A DNA stretch of 64,000 bases from Flavobacteriaceae bacterium PS02293 (lineage in GTDB: Bacteria; Bacteroidota; Bacteroidia; Flavobacteriales; Weeksellaceae), in contig JASCOV010000005.1 of the NCBI GenBank assembly GCA_029960045.1, positions 186,001 through 250,000 on the forward strand, read 5' to 3'. Under the pieces are notes generated by a model that was given only the letters and a program-made list of their open reading frames with translations, was not told where the DNA came from and did no database searches. The stretch's first letter is position 1, and each line of letters opens with the position of its first letter. The translations under genes were made by a program, and so were the position numbers. This document shows positions 36,391-44,456 of the stretch, piece by piece.

Positions 36391-38025
36391 ATGAAGAAAT
36401 TTCTACTCTCGTGCTTTGTAGCACTAGGAATTGCTGGAAATGCGCAGATCTCAATTGTAAACGATTTTGAAGCTACATCAGATTACTCTGGTTGGTACGT
36501 TGGTTTAAGTAGCAACACTATTACAAGCTACGGAAACTTTTCTGGTTTATTTTGTAGTGGTTCAAGAATCTTTGGATATTCTTTTGCTGCAACTGTTCCA
36601 GATGCGGCTTATGGAGAAATCTATGTTCTTGCATCTGACAAAGCTCAAGTATCTAATGGGCAAGAGATCACCATTAATTTTAATCCGTTGAAGAATGGTA
36701 ATGGAACAGCAACCTATACTACTTATTACACGTTAGATGATGGAGAAAATTGGGTAGCACTTACAGGAGCTACAGCTACTGGAACATCTACAGCTACTTG
36801 TTCTGATAAGACGATTGTTATTCCTGCCGGAACTATCCCAACAGGAAATGAATCTTTCGGATTTAAATTCAGAACTACAAAAAGTGGAACAACTGCAGTA
36901 TATGGTTTGGTAGACAACATCAGAATTGCGCAAAAAACACTTACAGCTCCTAGCTGTACAACAATATCATCTCCTGCAAATGCTGCAACTGGCGTTACTG
37001 TAAGACCTACAATCGCTTGGGCGGCTGCTAATGGAGCAACTTCTTATAAAGTAAGCGTTGGAACAACTGCAGGTGGAACAAACATTGTTAACAATCAAAG
37101 TGTTACATCTACAACTTATACATTATCAACAGCTCAAACACTTTTAGGCAACACTACTTATTACGTAACAGTAACAGCAGCTAACGAAAACGGAAATGCT
37201 ACAGGATGTACAGGAACAAGCTTCACTACAGGAACAAATGTTTCTACACCATATTGTGGGCCTCTTTTGATCAATTCAGAACTTGATCCTATTTCAAACG
37301 TTAGTTTTGCTGGGATAGACAATGCTTCCAGCAATGTATACCTTACTGGAGATAGTCATGAGTTTTTCCTAAATGTTAAGGGATCTGCAGAACGTACCAG
37401 AACTTACCCTATTACAGTAAAAGGTAATACAGGAGGTATATATACTGATGCAGTAACTGTATTTATCGACTGGAATAATGATGGTGATTTTGCTGATGCA
37501 AACGAAACATATTTCACAAGCGAATCAAACGGTGGTTTCTTATTAATAAGACAAACTGCAGCAGGAAGCACAGTTCAATCTACAAGTAATACACTGAATA
37601 TTACTATACCTGCCAATGCCGTAGTTGGAGAGACTAGAATGAGAATCAAAAAATCTTTTATCGGAAACAGTACAGTAGTTGCGACTACTGCTCTTTTAAC
37701 CTCAGGTGGATTGACTGATCCTTGTGTTGATCAGGCATTTGGTCAAGTAGAAGATTACACACTAAATATTAAAGAATTTTTAGCGGTATCAGATGTAAAC
37801 AAAGCTGGTATCTCTGTATTCCCTAATCCATTCACAGATGTTCTTAAGATCTCTGACGTGAAAGGTGTTAAATCTATCTCTGTAAGTGATGTTTCTGGAA
37901 GAGAAGTTAAATCTCTTGCACCATCAGCAGAGCTTAACCTTTCTAGCCTACAATCAGGTCTATATATCGTAAACCTTAAAATGGAAGACGGAAGCGTTAA
38001 AACTTTCAAAGCGATCAAAAAATAA
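36391..38025 (+). CDS. Array adhesin 5: jelly-roll/GEVED surface protein, T9SS cargo
   Basis: 544 residues with signal peptide MKKFLLSCFVALGIAGNAQ. Its plan matches adhesin 4: an N-terminal jelly roll (ISIVNDFEATSDYSGWYVG ... GLVDNIRIAQK), an Ig/Fn3-like domain (CTTISSPANAATGVTVRPT), a GEVED domain (VFIDWNNDGDFADANE, GQVEDYTLNI) and the sorting cassette. It is separated from adhesin 4 by the tail-fibre-like and metzincin genes. Adhesins 4 and 5 are probably the most recent pair, judged by the long exact DNA match in their cassettes. Confidence 0.87.
   Translation: MKKFLLSCFVALGIAGNAQISIVNDFEATSDYSGWYVGLSSNTITSYGNFSGLFCSGSRIFGYSFAATVPDAAYGEIYVLASDKAQVSNGQEITINFNPLKNGNGTATYTTYYTLDDGENWVALTGATATGTSTATCSDKTIVIPAGTIPTGNESFGFKFRTTKSGTTAVYGLVDNIRIAQKTLTAPSCTTISSPANAATGVTVRPTIAWAAANGATSYKVSVGTTAGGTNIVNNQSVTSTTYTLSTAQTLLGNTTYYVTVTAANENGNATGCTGTSFTTGTNVSTPYCGPLLINSELDPISNVSFAGIDNASSNVYLTGDSHEFFLNVKGSAERTRTYPITVKGNTGGIYTDAVTVFIDWNNDGDFADANETYFTSESNGGFLLIRQTAAGSTVQSTSNTLNITIPANAVVGETRMRIKKSFIGNSTVVATTALLTSGGLTDPCVDQAFGQVEDYTLNIKEFLAVSDVNKAGISVFPNPFTDVLKISDVKGVKSISVSDVSGREVKSLAPSAELNLSSLQSGLYIVNLKMEDGSVKTFKAIKK
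37780..38025 (+). repeat. Sorting-cassette repeat, copy 5
   Basis: The fifth 246-base cassette. It is identical to copy 4 over 65 consecutive bases, while its second half is closer in protein sequence to copy 1 (SDVSGREVKS). Confidence 0.9.
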
Positions 38026-38050
38026 TTCTTAGGAATTAAATTAATTATTA

Positions 38051-38072
38051 AACCCGCTCAATTGAGCGGGTT
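38051..38072 (+). terminator. Terminator after adhesin 5
   Basis: A perfect 22-base palindrome AACCCGCTCAA / TTGAGCGGGTT with a T-run. The rest of the 308-base gap up to 38333 shows no coding frame. Confidence 0.88.
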
Positions 38073-38283
38073 TTTTGTATTTAAATGGTGGATAATGAGG
38101 ATAAAAAGTAAACTCCCTATCACTAAAGAGTAAGCTTCTCATCTTGAAATAGCATACACTTTATCAACCTAAACAATATATCACATTACCCAGATAGCAC
38201 ATGTAGTATGACAGAAGAATACTTGTCTTTTTCTTCCAAATATCATTAATTAAAAATCAAATTCAGAAACAGTTATAACAAAA

Positions 38284-38310
38284 AAAGTCCCGTGAAATTC
38301 ACGGGACTTT
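38284..38310 (-). terminator. Terminator after the M13 peptidase gene
   Basis: A 13-base inverted repeat AAAGTCCCGTGAA / TTCACGGGACTTT with a one-base centre. An A-run at its left becomes a T-run on the minus strand. Confidence 0.85.
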
Positions 38311-38333
38311 GTCATTTTATTTAGAATAAGATC

Positions 38334-40358
38334 TTACCAGATTTTTACTCTTTCCTCAGGTTTTTTGTAAAGCTTGTCGCCTTGCTTCACATCAAATGCT
38401 TTGTAGAAAGCTTCTGTGTTTACCAATGGTCCGAAACTTCTGTAAAGTCCCGGAGAGTGTGGATCTGTCTTTACTTGGTTTGTCATAAACTTCTCAGTAG
38501 AAAGTGTTCTCCAAACAGTTGCCCAGCTTAGGAAGAATCTTTGATCCGGTGTATAACCATCAATTTTGCCTGGCGTTCCTTTGTCTTTCAGGTACATTTG
38601 CAATGCATCGTAAGCAATATTCACACCTCCAAGATCGGCAATATTCTCTCCGTTTGTGAAAGTTCCGTTTACATGGATATCTTTTACAGGCGAATAAGTA
38701 TCGTACTGAGCAGCTAAACTTTTAGTTGCTTTCTCGAAGTTCGCTTTATCCTCAGCAGTCCACCAGTCTTTCAGGTTACCGTCGCCATCGAATTGTGCGC
38801 CACTGTCATCAAAACCGTGTGTCATCTCGTGACCGATTACCGCTCCAATTCCACCAAAGTTAACCGCAGCATCTGCCGCAGGATTGAAGAAAGGTGGTTG
38901 AAGAATCGCTGCAGGGAAAACGATCTCGTTGTTTACCGGGTTGTAATAAGCGTTCACAGTTTGTGGAGACATTCCCCACTCTGCTTTGTCCACCGGTTTT
39001 CCAACTTTTTCTATTTCTTTCTGATAATGCCAGCTGGAAACGTTTTGAAGATTTGCATAAAGTGTCCCGCCATCTTTTTCAGACTTAAGAGTTAACTTAG
39101 AATAATCTTTCCAAGTATCGGGATAAGCAATTTTAACTGTGAATTTATTTAGTTTTTCTAATGCTTTGGTCTTAGTTACAGAAGACATCCAAGTCAGTCC
39201 GTTGATGTGAACGGCAAAACTTTTCTTAAGATAATCCACATAAGTCAACATTTGCGCCTTAGCCTCAGGTGTAAAATATTTATCAACATATACTTTTCCG
39301 AAAGCTTCGCCTACAACACCATTGATCAATCCAAGCGCTCTTTTGTTCATCGCTCTTTGTTCCTGTTGACCTTGAAGATATTTGCTGTAGAAATCAAATC
39401 TCATGGTGTCCAATTTCTCATTAAGGTAACCTGCGCTGCCAGAAACCAAGTTGAACTTCAAATAATCCTTGATCAAAGGAATGTTTTTCTCTGTCAGGAA
39501 AGTATCAAGATTCTTATAATAACCAAGTTCCCCGATGATTACTTTATCAGTCTTAACTCCAACTTCAGCCAGATATTTTGGAAGATCGATGTTCTTAACT
39601 AATGCTTTTAGTTCAGGTAAAGTTTTTGGATTGTATTGTAAAGTCGCATCACGGATCTGCTCATTCGTAAGCAAAGTTTTAGCGATTTTCTTTTCGAAAT
39701 CTACAATCTGTCCTGCAACTACAGCAGAATTTTTGTATCCGATTTCAGTAAGAACCTGAGCTACATATTTTTTGTATTCCTCGATAGTTTCTGTATTTTT
39801 CGGAGAATCTTTTTGGTAATAATCTCTGCCAAGACCCAGAGATGCATCTCCCAAATAGACAGCATTCATCTTAGAATCCTTAAGATCGCCATCTACACCC
39901 CACTCGTAGAATGAGTTGTCGCCTCTCTTAGTCGCATCGATAAGATATTTTTGAAGGTCAGCAAGATTCTTGATTCCATCAATTTTAGCAAGATCTCCTT
40001 TGATTGGATTAAGACCATCTGCATTACGCTTGTTCATATCCATGTAAGTCTGGTAAAGCGCCTGGATCTTCTGCCCTTCGGAACCGTTTTCGAATTTCTC
40101 CTTTAGGATATTATCCAAAAGTCCCAATGAATTCATATCTGTAGTCTCTCTCAACTGTGTGAAGGATCCCCAGCTTGGCTTGTCCGCAGGAATCTTGGCA
40201 GTCTTCATCCAAGTTCCGTTGACATAGTTGTAAAAATCATCTTGAGGACGAACAGTGGTGTCCATATAAGTCAATTCCAAAGCGTTTTGTTTGGATTGGG
40301 CAGAAACGGTGCTTACCAAAGAAGCTAACATTAATGCTGTAAGTGAGATCTTTTTCAT
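38334..40358 (-). CDS. M13 family metallopeptidase (neprilysin/PepO-like)
   Basis: 674 residues with a signal peptide (MKKISLTALMLASLVSTVSAQ). The zinc site is VIGHEMTHGFDDSG (HExxH), with the third ligand in ENIADLGGVNIAYDA, both in the C-terminal half, as in neprilysin and PepO. NAYYNPVNNEIVFPAAILQ, the conserved substrate-binding stretch, precedes HExxH. The C terminus ends in KKPEERVKIW, close to the usual CxVW end but without Cys. Length is normal. It has no T9SS domain, so a periplasmic oligopeptidase role is inferred. It is divergent from the antiporter gene. Confidence 0.93.
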   Translation of the reverse strand: MKKISLTALMLASLVSTVSAQSKQNALELTYMDTTVRPQDDFYNYVNGTWMKTAKIPADKPSWGSFTQLRETTDMNSLGLLDNILKEKFENGSEGQKIQALYQTYMDMNKRNADGLNPIKGDLAKIDGIKNLADLQKYLIDATKRGDNSFYEWGVDGDLKDSKMNAVYLGDASLGLGRDYYQKDSPKNTETIEEYKKYVAQVLTEIGYKNSAVVAGQIVDFEKKIAKTLLTNEQIRDATLQYNPKTLPELKALVKNIDLPKYLAEVGVKTDKVIIGELGYYKNLDTFLTEKNIPLIKDYLKFNLVSGSAGYLNEKLDTMRFDFYSKYLQGQQEQRAMNKRALGLINGVVGEAFGKVYVDKYFTPEAKAQMLTYVDYLKKSFAVHINGLTWMSSVTKTKALEKLNKFTVKIAYPDTWKDYSKLTLKSEKDGGTLYANLQNVSSWHYQKEIEKVGKPVDKAEWGMSPQTVNAYYNPVNNEIVFPAAILQPPFFNPAADAAVNFGGIGAVIGHEMTHGFDDSGAQFDGDGNLKDWWTAEDKANFEKATKSLAAQYDTYSPVKDIHVNGTFTNGENIADLGGVNIAYDALQMYLKDKGTPGKIDGYTPDQRFFLSWATVWRTLSTEKFMTNQVKTDPHSPGLYRSFGPLVNTEAFYKAFDVKQGDKLYKKPEERVKIW

Positions 40359-40597
40359 TTCTTGATAAAAATATTTGATTTATTTGTAGTTATGAATGTC
40401 ATTTTGTTACAATTTAACTGTTGAAATTTCGAAAAACTAAAAGTAGGAAAATAGTTCTATAACAGACTTATAATTAAAGTATTAATTACAGAATCCATAT
40501 CATTAGGTTTAATAATTAAATTAATTGATTTATGATATAGGATTTTAATAGATAGAATGATATTTTTACAACTTAAATCACTTCAATTCTTACACAA

Positions 40598-42208
40598 ATG
40601 CATCATAATTTATTATTGATTTTAGCCTTATTGTTCTCCGTTTTTATGATGGTGATGGTTGCCAGAAAAATGAAGATTGCTTATCCAATATTCCTGGTTA
40701 TTGCAGGTCTGGCAATCAGTCTACTCCCTGGAATACCTGAAATAGAATTAGATCCAGAACTGGTCTTTCTGATTTTCCTTCCGCCACTATTGTATGAAGC
40801 TGCGTGGTACACATCCTGGAATGACTTTTGGAAATGGAAAAGACCGATTTCTCTATTAGCTTTCGGGTTGGTTTTCGCAACATCAGTCATTGTGGCCTAC
40901 CTTTCTCAGGCTATGATTCCCGGTTTTACACTGGCATTAGGATTTTTACTTGGTGGGATCATCTCTCCTCCCGATGCAGTTGCAGCCACTTCGGTTTTAA
41001 AAGGATTACCAATTCCGAAGCGTATTGTAAGTATTCTGGAAGGCGAAAGTCTTGTAAATGATGCGTCATCCTTGATTGTTTTCCGATTTGCTTTAGCAGC
41101 TATCTTGACTGGCAGTTTCTCTATGCACGTTGCAGTTGGGCAGTTTTTCTTAGTTGCCGGAATGGGAATTGTATGCGGACTTGTTGGCGGCGGAATTATG
41201 TATCTCATCCATCGTTATCTACCGACAACCTCAGCAATTGATGCTGCTTTGACCATAATGACACCTTACATTTTATATCTTGGAGCAGAACAATTTCATT
41301 TTTCAGGAGTAATGGCTGTTGTAACTGGTGGACTTTTCATCTCTTACAGATCTCACGAAATTTTCAAAAACGGAAACACAAGACTCAATATGCTTGGCGT
41401 CTGGACAACTGTCATTTTCGTAATGAATGCAATGGTTTTTATATTAATTGGATTATCACTTCCTTCCATCATTCACGGATTGGAAGAAGCATCATTGATA
41501 CAAGGGATTAAGTATGGTGTGATTATTAGTATTGTGGCTATTGCTATTCGATTTATATGGATTTATCCGGCTGCATTTGTTCCGAGATGGCTTTTCAAAT
41601 CTGTAAGAAAAGAGCAGCATCCAGGCTGGAAAGGACCACTGGTGATTGGTTGGGCAGGAATGCGTGGTGTGGTTTCTTTGGCAACAGCACTTTCGATTCC
41701 ATATCTATTGCCCGATGGATCGCCTTTTCCGCACCGAAATTTAATTTTATTGATAACATTTGTGGTGATCTTCATTACCTTGGTTGTTCAGGGATTATCT
41801 TTGCCTTTCATTGTGAAAAAGCTTGATATGCCATCTATGGATGTTGTATTGCCACAGGAACAGCAGGAAGCACAGATTCAAATCAGGCTTAACAGATTAG
41901 CATTAAGTCATATTAATAAAAACTACAGCGATGTTCTGCAGAGAAGTAATTTGTTAAAGAATTATCAGATGCAAATCTCATTAGAAACAGAAAATACAGA
42001 GAACCAACTCGACCTGATGGAATGTAATAATTGTACATCACAGGAGATTGATAACTTCGAAGAAATATTAAAGGAAATCTATGACAAACAAAGAGTAGAG
42101 ATCTTCCAAATGAGAAAAGAAAAATATTATGAAGACGAAGAAATCAGAAAAGCAGAACTACAGTTGGATCTGAATGACTTGAAGATTAATCCTGATTTTC
42201 ATTCATAA
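40598..42208 (+). CDS. CPA1 family Na+/H+ antiporter
   Basis: 536 residues. The first ~410 contain about 12 hydrophobic segments with the CPA1 hallmarks FLPPLLYEAAW, ISPPDAVAATSVLKGL and ILEGESLVNDASSLIVFRFALA (the transport Asp pair region). The C-terminal ~120 residues are hydrophilic, helical and cytoplasmic (EEILKEIYDKQRVEIFQM). It exchanges protons for Na+ (or K+) across the inner membrane for pH and salt balance. The exact cation cannot be read from sequence. The gene is monocistronic with a strong terminator. Confidence 0.92.
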   Translation: MHHNLLLILALLFSVFMMVMVARKMKIAYPIFLVIAGLAISLLPGIPEIELDPELVFLIFLPPLLYEAAWYTSWNDFWKWKRPISLLAFGLVFATSVIVAYLSQAMIPGFTLALGFLLGGIISPPDAVAATSVLKGLPIPKRIVSILEGESLVNDASSLIVFRFALAAILTGSFSMHVAVGQFFLVAGMGIVCGLVGGGIMYLIHRYLPTTSAIDAALTIMTPYILYLGAEQFHFSGVMAVVTGGLFISYRSHEIFKNGNTRLNMLGVWTTVIFVMNAMVFILIGLSLPSIIHGLEEASLIQGIKYGVIISIVAIAIRFIWIYPAAFVPRWLFKSVRKEQHPGWKGPLVIGWAGMRGVVSLATALSIPYLLPDGSPFPHRNLILLITFVVIFITLVVQGLSLPFIVKKLDMPSMDVVLPQEQQEAQIQIRLNRLALSHINKNYSDVLQRSNLLKNYQMQISLETENTENQLDLMECNNCTSQEIDNFEEILKEIYDKQRVEIFQMRKEKYYEDEEIRKAELQLDLNDLKINPDFHS

Positions 42209-42227
42209 AATAAAAGATTTAATAAAC

Positions 42228-42260
42228 AAGAAACCCTTCCATCATTTGGAAGAGTTTCTT
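42228..42260. terminator. Terminator between the antiporter gene and the signalling operon
   Basis: AAGAAACCCTTCCA (42228-42241) pairs with TGGAAGAGTTTCTT (42247-42260) with one mismatch. It is placed between convergent transcription units. Confidence 0.7.
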
Positions 42261-42283
42261 GTTATAGATTTTAAAAACTAAAT

Positions 42284-42646
42284 TTATTTCAAATTCATGT
42301 AATGTGCCACTTTCTCTTCTAAATCCTCGAGATTAAAAGGTTTTGCGACATAATCATCAGCCTGTGCGTTTTCTGCCAAAGTTGCAATGTCATTATTTGC
42401 TGTTACATAAATGACCGGAATATTTTTAAACTCTTCGTGATTTTTCAGAAGCTTTGTAGCTTCCACGCCACCGATATTCGGAATCCAATTATCCATCAAG
42501 ATAACATCCGGACGAAACTTTGACACTTTTTCTATAATGTCGTGCGAAGTTTCCGAAATCTCTACTTTGTATCCATTTTCTTCAAAAATGATAGTGATGA
42601 CTTCCAGAATGCTTGCATCATCGTCAAAAATTAAAATCTTATTCAT
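42284..42646 (-). CDS. Single-domain response regulator, last gene of the CheBR operon
   Basis: A 120-residue stand-alone receiver domain. The acidic pocket is FDDDAS near residue 8, the phospho-acceptor Asp is in VILMDNWIP near residue 52, Thr is in VIYVTANND and Lys in VAKPFNLED. It has no output domain, so it probably acts by protein interaction or as a phosphate sink. It is 16 bases downstream of cheB-like and belongs to the six-gene operon. Confidence 0.92.
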   Translation of the reverse strand: MNKILIFDDDASILEVITIIFEENGYKVEISETSHDIIEKVSKFRPDVILMDNWIPNIGGVEATKLLKNHEEFKNIPVIYVTANNDIATLAENAQADDYVAKPFNLEDLEEKVAHYMNLK

Positions 42647-42662
42647 TAGTATATATAGTTAG

Positions 42663-43238
42663 TTATTTTAATTCATTTATATAATTTGCAAGATTATCAG
42701 GTCTTACAATTAGATCATATTTTACATTTTGTATTGCTTGTCTTGGCATATAATCCACATCAGCAGTTTCCGGATCCTGAATCCAAACTTGGCCTTTATT
42801 TTTCTTGATATATTTAAGACCTTCTACTCCATCCGAATTGGCACCAGACAAAAGAACGCCTATAACACTCTCCTCAAAAATTTCAGCCGCTGATCTGAAA
42901 GTAACATCTATAGACGGACGCGAATAATTCATCTTCTCCGAACCATCCAGCGAAACAACATTCCGACTTTCAAACAACAGATGATAATCCGAAGGAACGA
43001 TGTATATTTTGTTATTAAGGATCTCCGTTTTGTCTTCGATTTCAATAACATCGATTGTAGAAAACTGCTGCAACAGCTTTGGAAGAATACTTTCTGCCTG
43101 AGCCTTGCGGTGAAGAACCAAAACAATGGGAAAGCCGAGATCTCCATTCAGATTTTTGATCGTTTCGAGGATAACCTGCAAACTGCCCGCAGATCCACCG
43201 ATCACAATCAATTCTGTTTTAAGATCTTTTGCTTCCAT
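42663..43238 (-). CDS. CheB-type methylesterase domain protein
   Basis: 191 residues consisting only of the CheB catalytic domain. The serine-hydrolase triad is visible: Ser16 in VIGGSAGS, His43 in LVLHRKAQ and Asp136 in LLSGANSDGVEG. The regulatory receiver domain of classical CheB is absent, and the operon's separate receiver proteins may replace it. CheB normally removes methyl groups from chemoreceptor glutamates. No receptor gene is in the window, so the target may be the CHASE3-HAMP kinase of the same operon (inference). It begins 4 bases after the CheR stop. Confidence 0.9.
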   Translation of the reverse strand: MEAKDLKTELIVIGGSAGSLQVILETIKNLNGDLGFPIVLVLHRKAQAESILPKLLQQFSTIDVIEIEDKTEILNNKIYIVPSDYHLLFESRNVVSLDGSEKMNYSRPSIDVTFRSAAEIFEESVIGVLLSGANSDGVEGLKYIKKNKGQVWIQDPETADVDYMPRQAIQNVKYDLIVRPDNLANYINELK

Positions 43239-43242
43239 AGCT

Positions 43243-44073
43243 TTAGTTATGATCTACTTTTTTCCAGATTTTCTGATCATCAACCTGATGATAAAATTTA
43301 TTCAAATTTGAAAACCGTAAAGTTTCTTTTGAACCTAAAGCCAGATAACCCAAATTCTCAAGACTTGCATCAAACAAATCAAACACACGTTCCTGCAATT
43401 CTTTATCAAAATAGATCAAAACATTCCGGCAAATCACAAGCTGAAAGCTATTAAATGAACTGTCAGAAACTAAATTATGCGTTGAAAGAATCAACTTTTC
43501 CTGAAGTGCTTTATCAAATCTTGCATTATCATAATTGGCAGTATAATAATCCGAGAAATCTTTTTTACCTCCGGAAAGCATATAATTCTCGGAATAGGTT
43601 TTCATCTGATACATCGGGAAAACGCCTGCTCTTGCCGTTTCCAAAACAGAAGGATTAATATCTGTCCCGTAAATCAAACATTTATGATAAAGTCCCGCTT
43701 CCTTCAATAAAATTGCAATTGAATATGCTTCTTCTCCTGTTGAGCAACCTGCAACCCAAATTCTAATCAAAGGAAAAGTTCCCAGTTGCGGTAAAATCTT
43801 CTCACGAAGCGATTTGAAAAACATCGGATCACGAAACATTTCTGTGACATTCACCGTAATTTGTTCAATAAAATGTTTAAAATAATCTGGCTCGTTCAGA
43901 ACCTGATAACGGAGTTCTGCATAGCTGGTAAATCTGTCCATCATACATATCCGATTGATCCTTCTTGTGAAAGATGCCCGGCTGTACAGTGAAAAATCGT
44001 AACCGTAAGATTCATAGATATCTTTTATCAGATGTTCTATTTCATTCTCCTTTACGATACTTGGTTCTAGCAT
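43243..44073 (-). CDS. CheR-type SAM-dependent methyltransferase
   Basis: 276 residues. The N-terminal helical part (GYDFSLYSRASFTRRINRIC) and the SAM-binding domain (RIWVAGCSTGEEAYSIAILL, then YGTDINPSVLETARAGVF and LVICRNVLIYFDKELQ) are the CheR hallmarks. CheR methylates glutamates on signalling domains using SAM. Its start codon overlaps the stop of the preceding receiver gene by one base. The pairing with CheB and a hybrid kinase suggests a methylation-based adaptation system outside classical chemotaxis. Confidence 0.92.
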   Translation of the reverse strand: MLEPSIVKENEIEHLIKDIYESYGYDFSLYSRASFTRRINRICMMDRFTSYAELRYQVLNEPDYFKHFIEQITVNVTEMFRDPMFFKSLREKILPQLGTFPLIRIWVAGCSTGEEAYSIAILLKEAGLYHKCLIYGTDINPSVLETARAGVFPMYQMKTYSENYMLSGGKKDFSDYYTANYDNARFDKALQEKLILSTHNLVSDSSFNSFQLVICRNVLIYFDKELQERVFDLFDASLENLGYLALGSKETLRFSNLNKFYHQVDDQKIWKKVDHN

Positions 44074-44438
44074 TAGCAGTGTTTTTGTATTGCTGTCAGT
44101 AGCAGATCTACATCAATGGGTTTTTTAATATAATCTTGTGCACCGGCTTCCAGACACTTTTGTCTGTCTTCATCCATCGCTTGCGCTGTCACAGCTATGA
44201 TGGGAATCTTGCTGATTTCCGGTGTATTTCTAATAATCTTTATCGCTTCATAGCCATCTATTTCCGGCATCATCATATCCATCAATACAACACAGAAGTC
44301 TTTATCTTCTTTTAAAATTCTGATTGCCTCATCTGCCATCATACAACTTTCGAGTTCATATTTACGGGCTTTCAGGGTTAATCTTAATGCAAAAATATTA
44401 TTCGGATCGTCATCCACGATTAAAATTCTCGTACTCAT
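44073..44438 (-). CDS. Single-domain response regulator
   Basis: 121 residues with the full receiver signature: IVDDDPNN, phospho-acceptor Asp in VVLMDMMMPEIDGYE, Thr in IIAVTAQ and Lys in YIKKPIDVD. It is very similar in pattern to the last receiver domain of the large hybrid kinase next to it, which suggests it arose from, or competes with, that domain in a phosphorelay. It lies 18 bases after the kinase stop and overlaps the cheR start. Confidence 0.93.
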   Translation of the reverse strand: MSTRILIVDDDPNNIFALRLTLKARKYELESCMMADEAIRILKEDKDFCVVLMDMMMPEIDGYEAIKIIRNTPEISKIPIIAVTAQAMDEDRQKCLEAGAQDYIKKPIDVDLLLTAIQKHC

Positions 44439-44456
44439 AAAAAATCTAAACAGTTT

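Noticed and set aside
38793..39759. Plus-strand frames opposite the M13 peptidase
   Set aside because: They lie opposite the HExxH region and other conserved parts of the peptidase and have no coding character.
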